Below, in pieces: positions 45,255 to 56,556 of a stretch of DNA of 64,000 nt. Numbering within the stretch: the first letter of the stretch is position 1; each line of letters opens with the position of its first letter. The position numbers and the translations under genes are program-made. The DNA is from Pleurotus djamor (Eukaryota; Basidiomycota; Agaricomycetes; Agaricales; Pleurotaceae). Location of the stretch: positions 62,001 through 126,000 of the forward strand of contig JAPEVF010000036.1 of assembly GCA_029747585.1 (NCBI GenBank), in the 5' to 3' direction. Under the pieces are notes generated by a model. It ran no database searches and was not told the DNA's origin. It saw only the letters and a program-made list of their open reading frames with translations.

Positions 45255-47551
45255 ATGGCACAATCAACGGCGGTTTCTGGTGGTCATACGAGCTATGATC
45301 ACTACATCGACCCGCGGAAAACATGGTACAACAACCGCAGGTAAGCCCAGGCCACTCGTCCCGATGTACGGAAGACTTAAAGAATTTCAGGATCGCTACG
45401 TTGAATGCATGGATTTTTCTGATGTAGGTCACCTCGAGATTCCCTTCACAATTCGACCTCACGGCTTGGGTAGGCTTATCACCTCGTCTACAAATGGTTT
45501 CGACGGAAGCATGATGAACGCTGTGCAATCTCTGCCGAGGTGGCAATCAGACTTTGGTCACCCGTGAGTGAAGATATCTTCTTATACCTATCTAAACTCA
45601 TTTTGCTTAGAACTGGAGGCAAGCTTGGTCTACTGACGGCTATTCAAGTAAGAGATACCCTCCTCTAGCTTTTCCATTCCCTCATTTGGTCAGACAATTG
45701 GTGCTCTAGTCGGACTCCCGATCGCACCCTACATGACTGATGGTCTTGGACGAAAACGAGCCGTATTTTTCGGTGCCATGATTATGGTCCTCTCCGCCGC
45801 CGTCCAGACCGCGGCCCAATCAGTGACAATGTTTCTTTGCGCACGGTACGTACCTCGGGGTTTTATTCCACCCCCCTTTGACAATTCCTTTCTAGAGTGT
45901 TTGTTGGATTTGGACTCGCTTTCACTGGTAATTAATCATATCTAATCTGACGAACGGTGGCTCATAATATCAATAGCAAACGCAGCTCCCCTACTGGTCT
46001 CAGAGATTTCGTATCCGACATATCGAGCGCCCTTGACCGCCATGTACGAATCGTTATGGTATTCTGGATCTGTCATGTACGTTATCAACTTGCTCAATAT
46101 GATCGCCAACCGCTCACGTATCATAGAGCTGGATGGTCTACATTTGCCGCCTTCAACATAACGAGTTCGTGGTCATGGCGGACTCCTTCTATGATTCAAG
46201 CCCTTCCCTCGCTACTTCAAGTCCTATTGGTGTCTTTCGCGCCAGAGTCGCCCCGTTGGCTTGTCTCCCGCGGTCGCGACCGTGAGGCCCTTAACACGTT
46301 GGCCTACTATCATGGTGACGGCGACGAGTAAGCCAAAAGTTAGTCACCTCCGAGATCCTCGACTAATGTGTTTCGGAAGGAACGATCCATTAGTCCAGTT
46401 CGAGTTCAACGAAATTAAAAACGCGATGGCCGACCCCAAGAAAGGTCGGTTCCGATCCCGATCGTCACTTTTATCGGCCTGATGAATGGACCCTTGTCAG
46501 CTTCATCGAGTGGCTATGGCGCACTTATCGCGACTTCTGGAAATCGCAGGCGCTTGCTGATCATTGTGGCCATCGGTTTCTTCTCCCAATGGTCAGGAAA
46601 CGGTCTTGTATCGTACTACCTCAAGCGAGTGCTCGATTCGATAGGGATCGTAGATCCCTCCACGCAGGCAAGTCTAAATTAGTGATGATTCAACCACCCT
46701 AGTTTGCTAATCTAAAACGATAGCTTCTAATTAACGGAATACTGGCGATTTGGAACCTCTTCTGGGCAGTATTCGCTGCCTTGATGGTTGAACGCCTTGG
46801 AAGACGCTTCCTCTTTATAACATCAGCCGCTGGCATGCTCCTTTCGTTCTTGTTCCAGACGGTAGATTCCGCCCTCTTCCAGGTACACGGATCCCGGCCG
46901 GCTGGTCACGCCGTTATAGCTTCCATATTCTTATTCTTCGCTTTCTATGAGTGAGTTGATTCACGATTGTTGGTCATGAACTTCTGTAGCTGATCAGCCA
47001 CCACCAGCCTTGCATTTGCACCGGTCATCGTAGCCTACACGGTGGAGATCCTGCCATACCCCATTCGCGCCAAAGGCTTTACGGTCCTATCATTCGTCGC
47101 TAGTCTCGGCTTGGTTTTGAATCAATACGTCAATCCAGTGAGTGCAACCTGCTCGGCACAGCCTTCGCTTCCTAATGTCCGGTTCTAGATCGCTCTTGAG
47201 AAGCTACATTGGAAATACTATGTTCGTCCATCCCCGCTGATACACTGACACGTATAACTTAATGGCTGACGATACATGAATTAGCTCGTATTTGATTGCT
47301 GGCTAGTGTTCGAATTGATCTTTCTCTACTTCTTCATCGTTGAGACGAGGAACCGAACTCTCGAAGAAACATGCGCCGTCTTCGACGAGAAGGAACCTCA
47401 GTCAGGAGCTTCCCGGCTTGCTTCAAGAAATTTGCCTGCTGGTGCAAGCCAGCTTACTCTCACCACACCCGATAACGATCTCCCCCTCTGCGCCCAAAAA
47501 GAATTAAATAGTCCAACAAGTGGTGCATCAGTGCGCTCTAGATATAGATAA
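45255..47551 (+). CDS. MFS sugar transporter (lactose permease-like)
   Basis: A 12-helix proton-coupled sugar carrier of the plasma membrane (Pfam Sugar_tr type). The ATG at 45255 begins MAQSTAVSGGHTSYDHYIDP. Exons give SSTNGFDGSMMNAVQSLPRW (TM1, with the family NGFDGS), IGALVGLPIAPYMTDGLGRK (TM2-3 loop with D-x-x-GRK), ARVFVGFGLAFTANAAPLLV, ISYPTYRAPLTAMYESLWYS, APESPRWLVSRGR (the PESPRWL signature), GNRRRLLIIVAIGFFSQWSG, NGLVSYY, LVERLGRR-like MVERLGRRFLFITSAAGM, VAYTVEILPYPIRAKGF and FFIVETRNRTLEE (PETKGRTLEE equivalent). The apparent break at about 46445-46490 disappears when an intron (GTCGGT..GTCAG) is removed. About ten introns. The cytosolic tail is Ser/Leu-rich. Fungal members with this NGFDGS/YPIRAKG pattern are usually called lactose permease, but specificity cannot be read here. 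Confidence 0.9.
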
Positions 47552-47994
47552 TAAGGATACCCCCGCCCAATACCTTTTGGTAGAACCCATTCTAGATTCA
47601 TCTGCATGCTGTGTTTATAATACCTTCCACGCTCTCGATAACATTCTGTCTCAACTCTCATGTGGTTGGAGCTCTAAGGATATCTCAGGCCGCAAGGCCT
47701 CATCAGCCAAGCTAGCTCCAGTTCAACTGCCCCTATTCGTCCCTATGTTGTCCTAGGATCAGGCTTGTCCTCAGAGAATCCGCCCATGTCATGGGTGGAA
47801 GAGTGCTAGTTATACATAAATTTGATGATGGACAAGATTTCTCCGCAAGGAGTCCTCATGCTGTGTGTATTGACTCATATGGCGCTTCTTCTAGCAATGA
47901 TCTAGCACAACAGCCGAGGAAACTCTAAGTATAGATTTGGCTCCCATCGACTCGTCTTCAAACCTGGCTCACTTTCATACCCCTGCGACAGAAC
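47552..47994. other. Intergenic
   Basis: About 440 bases between the sugar transporter stop and the next gene. No feature recognised. Confidence 0.5.
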
Positions 47995-49087
47995 ATGTCT
48001 CGTCTTCATCATGCCCCCACAGCACTGTCTCCTAATGCCTCCAAGCTGGAGAGCCATGGTTTGCTCATCGAGCGACTGGACACCCTCAGCCAAGCCATTC
48101 AACACCGATTAGAACGGCCATACGACAATATACGCCGAGAGATTGAAGTGTTCCACTCCATCCTCAGGAATTACAACCTGATTTTGGGCGTCGTGCGTGA
48201 ACACCTTATTGATCATAGTTGACTAATATTCAACTATGTGCGAGCCTAGGGCGCATTCATCGCTGGAGTCCAAACATCTATCTTGGCAAATGCGAGAACA
48301 CTGTCGCCGAGCACAGTACAGAGAGCGACTATTTGGTTCGCCTATGTTGGCCTGACTTTGGATGTCCTCGGCACATCGACCGGAGTCCTTCGATCTTTGA
48401 TTCTGCAGCGTGCTATCGCCAGTGCGGATCGTACACGAACACAGCTCGCTGGAGATGCTTCACGGACTCAACACCATGTCACCATTTTGAAAGAGAAATG
48501 CCAACGACCAAATCAACCTCTTCCAGCGACAGAAGTCCAGGGCACTGTGGAGGACTTTCACCAGCAAGCTCGTCTGTGCGAGAAGTTTGAAGATTTGTAC
48601 AGCCACACCCTCCCGGTAAGTCAATGGTATTATACCCTCTTTTGATCGAGAACTCATACTTAATCCTCGTTACTAGGCTTCACCGTTACTGGGACGAACC
48701 TTCCTCCACGTTCGGGGGCTTCTCCGAGGATTGGCTGATATTTTACCTATCGCATCCCTGGGCTTAGGACTGGCTCTCCTGCTGGTGTCTACTATCTTAT
48801 CTGCGGTCGCCTCTCAGCCGATGTATGTATGGCTCACGTGCACGATCGTGGCTGGTGTGGTCATCTTAGGAGTTTTGTCTCCTTACCCCTTTGATACCTT
48901 TGGTAAGACTCGTACGCCATCAGAAGCATGTTCGACTCTTAATCAAGCATTTCAGATAGGATACGGAGGGATCTTAATCGTGACTTGGCCGACTATAGAC
49001 GCCACAGCGATATTTCCGTACCATCTATGGGACCCAACTTGTTTTGAATCTATCCCTGTTTACCCTCCTATTGTGCAACCCCGCTAA
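47995..49087 (+). CDS. Multi-pass membrane protein, fungal hypothetical
   Basis: I do not recognise a named family, but the layout is a common one in Agaricomycetes. The ATG at 47995 begins MSRLHHAPTALSPNASKLES. A predicted helical N-terminal part (IERLDTLSQAIQHRLERPYD) ends IEVFHSILRNYNLILG. After an intron (GTCGTG..CCTAG, about 48191-48250) it continues GAFIAGVQTSILANARTL, WFAYVGLTLDVLGTSTGVLR (TM), a charged helical stretch (LKEKCQRPNQPL, EDFHQQARLCEKFEDLY), then after a second intron two strong TM segments (DILPIASLGLGLALLLVSTI and VWLTCTIVAGVVILGVLS). The stop is at 49087. A consistent frame through both introns supports the gene. It has no catalytic motif and its function is unknown. 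It lies just upstream of two prenylcysteine methyltransferase genes in the same direction. Confidence 0.65.
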
Positions 49088-49158
49088 AGCCCCTATACAG
49101 CTGAGACACGAGGCACATTTTCATTGCATTTTCACCGTCACCGTCACCTTCGCGAAAA

Positions 49159-49937
49159 ATGAATCCGAGTTTACTACTCTTAAAGATCCCGATTCTCATC
49201 ACAACGCAACTTGCTATGACAGCGACAGCGACAGCTCCTTCGTCGCGACCTTCAAGTACAGAAAGGGTGAAGCGTACTGGGATGGAACACGTCGTCCCCG
49301 TGTTCCCTTATTTACTCAAGGTTTGAGAAGCCCATTTCTGTGGTTATTAGTACTCACTCATCACTTGGATTAGACATTGGCCTGGTCCCCTTGTATCCTC
49401 GAGACTTTAGTCATCCTCACCAACAGCTTCACATCCTTGCAAGGTTCACCCGTCGCACCTTTGGTCTATCGATACGCGTGTAGGCCTGGAAATGCCTCGG
49501 CTATACGCATCACCCCGTTGTTCTTACTCGGATGGGCCATCAGCTTGGCCGGAGGTTTACTCCGCGTTCATTGTTATCGCGTCCTCGGACATCATTTTAC
49601 GTTCGAACTGAGCATTCGAGACAAACATAAGCTTATCACACACGGCCCATACGCCTACGTCAGGCACCCATCATACACTGGAGGATATCTCGTATGGGTN
49701 GGGGTTTTATTTACCCATTTGACGGTGAGTTGGNTTCGTGGGTAANCTGAGTGCTTGGGGCTCCGTGATCACAGACAGCTTAAATTGGGATTGTGGATAT
49801 CACTGTTGCTTCTCTGTGCGATACCAATCTCAAGGAGGATGGTCAAGGAAGACGAGATGCTGAAAGGCCACTTCAACGAGGAATGGGAGCAGTGGAAGGA
49901 GAGGGTACCATATAGATTGGTTCCTTTGTTGTACTAG
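49159..49937 (+). CDS. Isoprenylcysteine O-methyltransferase, copy 1
   Basis: An ER-membrane enzyme (Ste14/ICMT) that methylates the C-terminal prenylcysteine of CaaX proteins such as Ras and, in basidiomycetes, mating pheromones. The ATG at 49159 begins MNPSLLLLKIPILITTQ, which aligns with copy 2. Exon 1 ends at 49320 (HVVPVFPYLLK) and exon 2 starts at 49374 (TLAWSPCILETLVILT). Family motifs are IRITPLFLLGWAISLAGG, CYRVLGHHFTFELSIR, HKLITHGPYAYVRHPSYTGG (the SAM-binding and RHPxY signature) and, after an intron near 49725-49780, MVKEDEMLKGHFNEEW and the end ERVPYRLVPLLY (stop 49937). Four membrane segments. One N lies in the TM after RHPSYTG. Tandem with copy 2. Confidence 0.88.
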
Positions 49938-50061
49938 TGGGACCCCTATCAGCTTTTCGGACACCATGGATATGGTGGGAGTCGAAGAATGATGCATCCG
50001 AAGAAGCCTTAAAAGTTCGACGTTCGAGGCTGAAGCTGATAATAGACCACCCGCACCGCCA

Positions 50062-50810
50062 ATGAATCCCCTGCTCAAAATACCCATGTTAGTATGCATA
50101 CAATACTCGGTCTATGTTACTGGAACGGACCCAACACCCAATGTTGCTTCAAACGAGCGACGAATGCAGACCGTCTCCGAACTGGTCTTGCCAAAGTTGG
50201 CACCCTTCTTCATGGTAGGTCGCCGTCAATTTCACCAGAGAGACACGACTAAAACTTACTTTATCTGCAGTTATTGACATGGGTTCCATTTGGATGCGAG
50301 GGTTTGGCCATCCTAGCGAGTCGAAGTCAAGGGGGACGCGTAGCGGCCACAATCCTCGAAGTAGCGACCCTGGGCGCTCCAGAGAAAGCCAACGACATCA
50401 GAGTCACTCCGTATTTCATCGTGGGCTGGACGTTGATGTTGAGTGGTGCAGCGTTGAGAGCTTGGTGCTACCGTGTTTTGGGTCACCGATTTACTTTTCG
50501 ACTCAGTATTCGGCAGAACCATGAGTTGGTCACGACGGGTCCGTATTCAATCGTACGCCATCCGTCATATACAGGAGCTGCTAGTGCGGTAGCGGGTGCC
50601 CTGTTGGTACATCTATCCAAAGGCTCGTGGATTAGGGAATGCATAAACCCCGACGTATGGACGGCCGCATCGCTAGTCACGTTTGCTTATGTTATAGTCA
50701 TCTGGAGAAGGATGAAGAAGGAGGACAAGCTGCTGAGGACCCATTTTGGGGGGCAGTGGAAAGTATGGCGAAAGCAGGTTCCCTGGAGAATGGTACCCGG
50801 TATTTATTGA
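50062..50810 (+). CDS. Isoprenylcysteine O-methyltransferase, copy 2
   Basis: The paralogue of the gene immediately upstream (124 bases between stop and ATG). The ATG at 50062 begins MNPLLKIPMLVCIQYSVYVT. An intron (GTAGGT..CTGCAG, about 50216-50271) joins LPKLAPFFM to LLTWVPFGCEGLAILAS. The ICMT signature follows: IRVTPYFIVGWTLMLSGAAL, CYRVLGHRFTFRLSIRQ, HELVTTGPYSIVRHPSYTG, then KKEDKLLRTHFGGQWKVWR and the end KQVPWRMVPGIY at 50810. One intron fewer in the 3' half than copy 1: the helix loop after RHPSYTG is read through (SKGSWIRECINPDVWTAASL). The two copies have diverged well beyond recent duplication. Which of them serves Ras-type proteins and which pheromones cannot be told. Confidence 0.9.
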
Positions 50811-51043
50811 TGACAGGCGTGTATGGATGGGTATCCCGCCAAACTAAGCATTGGTGCCTTTCCAGAATGTGAGGGAACAAAGAACGTTGAAGTTCGTTGC
50901 GGTTCGTGATCAGCGTGATAAGCAGACAGGTTGCGTAGGATGTGCACATTCTGAATTGGATCATGCACAGCCCAGGATGCGAACACCGTCCATCCCATCG
51001 CCGTCCGAGCCAGTGTGCGGGAGTGGGTGCAGTGGGTACACTG

Positions 51044-51703
51044 TTATACAAAATGAATGTGAGGCATCTGGACAATAATGTTCAGAACCTTGAATTCTTT
51101 GCTAAGATTTTCATCATTCTCATCCAGCTCTCTTCCCTCATCATTCGGGATAGAGCTTTTCCTGAGAAGCGGTTGCACCCGTGTTGCCCATTCTGGAGGT
51201 TCTTCGTAGACCTTGGGACGCGCCTGAAGCTCTTCAAAATCCTCTATGATGGCTGGCGCATCCCTCGGTAAGCCCAGTTCGACGCGACGGTTGAAAGCGT
51301 CACACATTAATCGCGTGAGGACCGCTAGGACAGCGTAGCGCAGCTGCTCATCATGCGAAGGGGGTTGGTCTTCGTTGCTGGCATTCGGAACGCAGGGGTC
51401 GGGCAAAGAGGAGACAAGCCACTCTGGATGCGAGCAGCAAAAGTATTCAAGTTCATTCCGGAACGCAATAATATCGTGAAGTACGAAGAATGTGTAGATG
51501 CGATAGAAAGAGGCCGCTGGAGTGTCATGGTGCTTCGGTGTTCTGTTTCGTAGCAGAAGACGGGATAACAAGGTGAAGCTGGTGGATGTTTCAATGCGTG
51601 AACGCCGCCATTGATGTGATAGTTGGCGGGGATATCGAGCACACGTGCTTCTATCCGCTAACAATTCTGCGACCGTGGGTGGTAGTGGTTCGGGTGATGG
51701 CAT
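51044..51703 (-). CDS. Single-exon hypothetical protein
   Basis: I recognise no family. An uninterrupted frame of 219 codons with a true ATG at 51703 (MPSPEPLPPTVAELLADRST). It is rich in Arg, Leu, Glu and Pro, with amphipathic helical stretches (IIAFRNELEYFCCSHPEW, LRYAVLAVLTRLMCDAFNRR) and an acidic region near the C-terminus (DEGRELDENDENLSKEFK). No signal peptide or membrane segment. A long intronless frame in an intron-dense genome with ordered amino-acid composition argues for a real gene. It is convergent with the ICMT copy 2 gene and in the same direction as the TMEM53-like gene upstream. Confidence 0.6.
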   Translation of the reverse strand: MPSPEPLPPTVAELLADRSTCARYPRQLSHQWRRSRIETSTSFTLLSRLLLRNRTPKHHDTPAASFYRIYTFFVLHDIIAFRNELEYFCCSHPEWLVSSLPDPCVPNASNEDQPPSHDEQLRYAVLAVLTRLMCDAFNRRVELGLPRDAPAIIEDFEELQARPKVYEEPPEWATRVQPLLRKSSIPNDEGRELDENDENLSKEFKVLNIIVQMPHIHFV

Positions 51704-51949
51704 GGGCGGAGTGAGTCACGTTTCGGTCACGTTCCACCGAGTCCTCCGGCTCGGAGTCATCAAATTTATGGGCAGGTTTATACAAGGGAGCCCCTCAGCT
51801 ACCTGACAGACGTCAAGGGCACAACACAAGTGAAAGAACATAGTCATTCAAATATTCATTATTCTAGGTTTAAATTAGGGTAACACGCCAAGTTCAATGA
51901 AAGATGGCAACGAGAGATACTCCTCCGGCTGAGCATACATAAAACTATA

Positions 51950-53093
51950 TCAGGCCTGGATGGTGACCGAGCATGCTGTCTCCCAGGCCTTCCTTATAGC
52001 ACTCCAATACCGGGCAGGATCGGTGCGTCCATGTGCGACATGGGGACTCTCATCAAAAAGCTCGATCCTGGTGTCCAACCCAGCAAGTTCACTCCTCCTA
52101 GCCGTGTCGTGGACTTCCTCCCAGGGGACGAGCTCATCTGCTTTAGAGAACACGTATAATCTCGGGGTATGGGTGCCAGTCCAAGGCAGGATGTCCGCGC
52201 GGATCAGCATATCGGAGACTTGTTGGATAGGTGAACGAACCCCGAATAGCGTGCCTTTCATGTATAACAGAAGATAGACGATGGAGATGAAGGCGGCAGC
52301 GAGAGAGCGAAGCAAGGGGTTTTGGACGAAGCCACTGAAGGCACGGAGTGTGGTAAAGTAGTTTCCTCCAGGGGAAGAATCGATGACCATGGCAGAGACA
52401 TGTGGGTTTGGAACGGCGCCTAGGGTGGTGAGTGCGTTGGAAAGTGCTCTGAGATGGAAAGTACCGCCTATGGAATCCATATTAACGTTTAGACTTGGAC
52501 TCGTTGAGATGAAAGGTGGCCGGCGACTCACCGTTGGAGAAGGTGTGTACGATAATTCGAGGCTGCTGAAGGGCTTTCTGCGCAGGGATGTCGGCAGTTT
52601 TGAGCAATGGAGGAACACCGCCTTTAAACGATATACATCCCGTCTGCTGCAGGTAGATAATGAGCGGAAGCAATTTCTTCAGCTTAGGACAAGGTAAATC
52701 ATCAGAATGGTATGAAAGCCGAACTGGCGTTGCGTGACTTACCATTGCAGACCCCGTCGTCCAAACGATATTATGAAAACACCGAACGAGTAGGATGGTG
52801 GCACCCGGGTAGCGTTCAGAATAAACTTTCAAGTACTTCTGTAGATGCGAGAACTTGGCTCCCACTTTGGATTCGGTAAGAATTGGACGCATGGGCAGGA
52901 CTGACTCTACTACTCACTCCATCCACAGACAATAATGATACTGTTCAACAGATATAGCTTAGATGCTCCAAGTTAAATTACTCGAGTAGATGTACAACGA
53001 TACTGACTTTGGATCATCATCGGCTCCTGTATCAACCTTAGGATGTGACACGAGGATATCTTGTCCGAGGGGAAGGAAATCGCGGTCAGACAT
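51950..53093 (-). CDS. TMEM53/DUF829 family protein
   Basis: An alpha/beta-hydrolase-like family (PF05705) associated with the nuclear envelope/ER in animals; no enzymatic activity is established. The ATG at 53093 begins MSDRDFLPLGQDILVSH. After two introns the hallmark IIIVCGWMGAKFSHLQKYLK appears, then VYSERYPGATILLVRCFHN, LKKLLPLIIYLQQTG, PRIIVHTFSNGG, HVSAMVIDSSPGGNYFT, a hydrophobic segment (LAAAFISIVYLLLYMKG), TPRLYVFSKADELVPWEEVH (the family ySkaDxlv block), and ESPHVAHGRTDPARYW with the conserved His-Val-xxH-R. It ends ETACSVTIQA at 51950. About six introns. It is divergent from the ICT1-like gene 219 bases away, so both are likely driven from a shared intergenic promoter. Confidence 0.85.
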
Positions 53094-53312
53094 GGTCGAA
53101 AAGGTAGTCTTTGTTCGCCACCAGAGTCGCTATCAGTTTTATATGTGGTCCAAGAGCACTCGAGCACGGATGTACGGCTGCATTGTCAAGTCTTTGGGGA
53201 ATGATAAAATTCGGAACGGCCGTCGGGTTGAAGACTCAAGAGATGACCAGTGTATGTTACACGTCACAGTTGGTGTCACAACTACAACACGCTTCTCCTG
53301 AGTCCTCATGGC

Positions 53313-54108
53313 ATGCTGGCCTTTTCTCGCTTTCTTACCCTGCGTTTGAATCGACCCCCTCTCCTACAATGGACTAGAAAATACTCTTCGAAACCGAACT
53401 ATAATTTACCAGAGCCACCGCACATCGAGTCATTGGAAACGACCGAAGACAGTACTCAAGCTCGGGCTTGGCTAGCACGATTCAAGCAGGAACAAATCCC
53501 GAGGAGCCTTGTTGATTTGACGTTTTCACGCAGTTCAGGGCCCGGGGGACAGGTGAGGATGCTTTGTGTGACCTTGACAGGGCATTGGATGACCAGGCGA
53601 CTTGCTACGGCGTAGAATGTGAACAAAGTCAACACTAAAGTCTCCTTGAGATGCCGCATTGACGCAGACTGGATACCACCTTGGGCTCGCATCTTTCTCC
53701 GTAACTCAGTGAGTATTGGTGGTTCAAACCTGATGTAACCGAACTCTGACCTTGTGAAATACAGCCGTACTATGCTTCGTCGTCACAGTCGATCCTTTTG
53801 ACGTCAACTACCTTTCGGTCGCAAGCACAGAACATCGATGATTGTCTTTGCAAGGTGTGTCTGCGTGACTCGTTAGCATTGAAGGATGATAAGCCCCAAC
53901 TTGGTACTTACATTGCGTTTGATAGCTTCACGACCTTGTATCATCAGCTGCGAGCGCTCCGATCAGAAACGAGCCCTCAGCACAACAAAAGCGTCGCGTC
54001 ATCGCGCTGGAAAAGGCCGACAAAGCCAACAGGAGGAAGGAAAAGTCGTATCGCAGCCAAGTCAAGAAAGGGAGAGCAAGTGGGCGACGTGGAGGTGATT
54101 GGGATTGA
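53313..54108 (+). CDS. ICT1/YaeJ-like mitochondrial peptidyl-tRNA hydrolase (RF-1 GGQ domain)
   Basis: Releases stalled peptides from mitochondrial ribosomes. The ATG at 53313 begins MLAFSRFLTLRLNRPPLLQW, a basic, acid-poor stretch typical of a mitochondrial presequence. The RF-1 domain reads IPRSLVDLTFSRSSGPGGQ, joined over an intron (about 53554-53617) to NVNKVNTKVSLRC; the GGQ with downstream NVNKV is the catalytic hallmark. Then WIPPWARIFLRNS, ILLTSTTFRSQAQNIDDCL, LHDLVSSAASAPIRNEPSAQ and a basic tail with EKADKANRRKEKSYRSQVK, ending GRRGGDWD at 54108. The basic Arg/Lys tail is what inserts into the ribosomal mRNA channel in ICT1/YaeJ. Four exons, all joined in phase. No codon-recognition domain, so it is not a standard release factor. 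Confidence 0.9.
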
Positions 54109-56462
54109 GATGGCTATCGGTTACGAGGACGTCTTTTCGAAGGTAAGTAACTTCTGCGCCACTCATAGTGACTCGTGAGCCNNNCCCATGATCAATCGTC
54201 ACTCATTTCNGGNNNGNGNCTCTGTGTGCCGTTCGCTATGGCTGTCAGATGAGACCACAGGTCTGAGGGCTCTNTGTGGAACCCTCCCCATCCCGGGATG
54301 ACCTCTCNCCGGTGCTTATCTACCTTTCTTATCGATTCATATCTACGGCGGATGTTTTCAGGGGTCCTACTTCTCGACGATGATAATTCACGGACCATCT
54401 GTATAGAAGCGATGAACCTAATGAAACACGATTAAATTCGGTCTTGNAGGGGACATGCCTACATGAATAAAGTGACTCTGTGGCTGTGATTCACCAAAGT
54501 TCTATTGCTGCNGGCNGTGTTCGAGAAGTCAAGAGTATTACAGTAAGTGCCTAGACCTTTTACGGTGGCTCGTATTGAGAAAGAAGGTATCTCATATAGT
54601 GTGGTACGTATGTACACCAGGGTTCTTGAGAGGGTGGAAGATGTTCTTTCGGAAAATACGACCGGAACATGATACTTCGAAAGAGGTTCAAGGTTTCGGT
54701 GCACACAGAAGAATCAAATATATCAATTTGAGAGGTCGTATGCACTTGAGCATGAGCTTGTTCGGCGTCCGACAGTGGACCTGTATTGGACCGTTTCGAC
54801 ACCTTTGATATGCCCACATGGCGATATTTGGTAGTCAGTGGTGCATNTCTCGACAGCATGTGTTAAGTTCATGTTGGTTGTGGAGTAAATGGCCCCCAGG
54901 GTCAGGGTCATGGTACGAAGAAGTAAGTATCAGAGATTCCTGGAACCTAGTCACGTCTCGGCTATTGTGGAATTGGGAATAACTTTTTGATGACCTCTGG
55001 CGCAGCACGCCCATTTGGCATAGCTAGCTGGGATGTAAAAGAGTGGCCGCGCGGCAACATGCTTGACAGGCTACTAACCAAGACGTCTCGTACCCCGAAG
55101 GAGGTGCTTTGGGTTTCTTGCTACCGTCTAGTCCGGACGCAGCCTGTTCAAGAGTAAGCCGGAATCAACGAAGTCATTATGAGTGTAATCGACTTGGAAG
55201 CCAACTGCGCCGAGCCTGTTCAGAACACCGTCTATACAGAGCTGTGTGAGCATGTTGAGCGCACCGGCNGCTGCTTCGTATTTTGGACGACGTCGATGCG
55301 GGTGCGAGTTCTTGAGGTAAAGGGTGTACTGGAATTCTCTNGCCCGGATATGAGTAGGATTTCGGTGAGTCTAGAGGGTGAATATNCAGGAGGTCCTCCT
55401 ATCCTAGAGTCCGGCAGAAGCAACTCCAAAGGACATCCGCGATCGCAGCTAGAAGGCCTCTTTGGATGACGAACAATGGTCCACTTTGCACTCCGGCAAT
55501 CAAAGGACTAGATTCATGTCTTCTCACCTCGATTGGAATTGCAGTGGATTGAAGCAGCATCGGACTAGGACTTGTTACGGGGAGCGTGGTGTCTCTGGGC
55601 TCCTCTCGCATATGACAGTCGAANCTTCGAANGGTTCTGGTTCTGGTTCAAAGGAGTATGTATCAGNATACGGNGTCAGACTGGCATCCTCGTCAAAGTG
55701 TGCTTGTGGTACTTACGCACTAGGCAAGTCGAATACTGCTTGACAAGAAGTGAATTAGCGGCGATGCTTCTTCCCGTGTTCGGCGAATCTCACCTAGGAT
55801 ATCCGGATGNGATGCGTGCTGACTTGGAGTCATGACGGGAGAGCGCTGGAAAAAGCTACTGAGTATGGGCGCGNTGGAGTTCATGCTTCCATTGGCAGAG
55901 ACGGTGCCGATTGTCCGACAATTTTATGGCGTGCATTTTTAAGAAATTTGAGGTCGACGGGGGAGTTTAGAGGTTTTCAGTTGCTTGAGTATACGGTTAG
56001 CCTTCTCCCTTCACGTTGCTGCCTACACCATGGAAGACATGCGTCGACATTAACGCGGCCAGCACTAGGTGAGCCTATGTTTCCAATGGAAAGGGCGCAG
56101 AAGTGTTCAGTTATTTACATTAATGAGCTTCGATGGGACGAGATCAATGGAACCTTCCTGAGCACAGAGCAACGCATGGTCTCCTCGGGGCACGCAGCAG
56201 CATTTGTGAATTTTGCGAGGATTTGAGGCAAAGGCATGTCGTTATTGGCGCAAGGCGAAATTTTGATTCCGTGACGCCCTTTCGTCAAGGAAACGGGCTC
56301 GATTAAGGTACGATCATTCCCATATTCGGGCAATGATGGCATCGAGGTAAACAAGCGTAAATAANNACCGAGGCAATTAATTCGGGTTCGCAGACAACCT
56401 TGTGTTCAAATTTCTCCTTCCTTCTTTCCTTCATCTTCTCNCTTCTCGTCNNCCTCGCTCTC
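54109..56462. other. Long region without a supported gene, many N bases
   Basis: About 2.4 kb. Frames on both strands were inspected: 54192-54398 and 54560-54859 (minus), 55179-55469 and 55807-56226 (plus). Some have plausible composition, but none has a recognisable domain and none joins to another through good splice sites. Single N bases are frequent. A degraded gene is possible. A pyrimidine-rich promoter tract occurs at 56400-56460, belonging to the DUF1996 gene. Confidence 0.35.
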
Positions 56463-56469
56463 TATAAAA
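56463..56469 (+). promoter_or_regulatory. TATA box of DUF1996 gene
   Basis: TATAAAA about 94 bases upstream of the ATG at 56557, after a pyrimidine-rich tract and before a CT-rich 5' UTR. Motif and spacing are typical of highly expressed fungal genes. Confidence 0.5.
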
Positions 56470-56556
56470 CACTCTTTGTGCCGTCCTAGCTTTTGCAAGG
56501 ACCTCCCACCACTCCTTCATCCAAACACACTCCCTCTCCCCCCTTCGCCTTCAACC

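Noticed and set aside
46440..46530. Apparent frameshift in the sugar transporter
   Set aside because: Removing an intron with GTCGGT donor and TTGTCAG acceptor joins the exons in frame to GYGALIATSGNRRRLL, a normal family segment.
54192..56354. Several short frames considered as remnants of a gene or transposon
   Set aside because: No transposase, reverse transcriptase or other domain was recognised, and no terminal repeats were seen.
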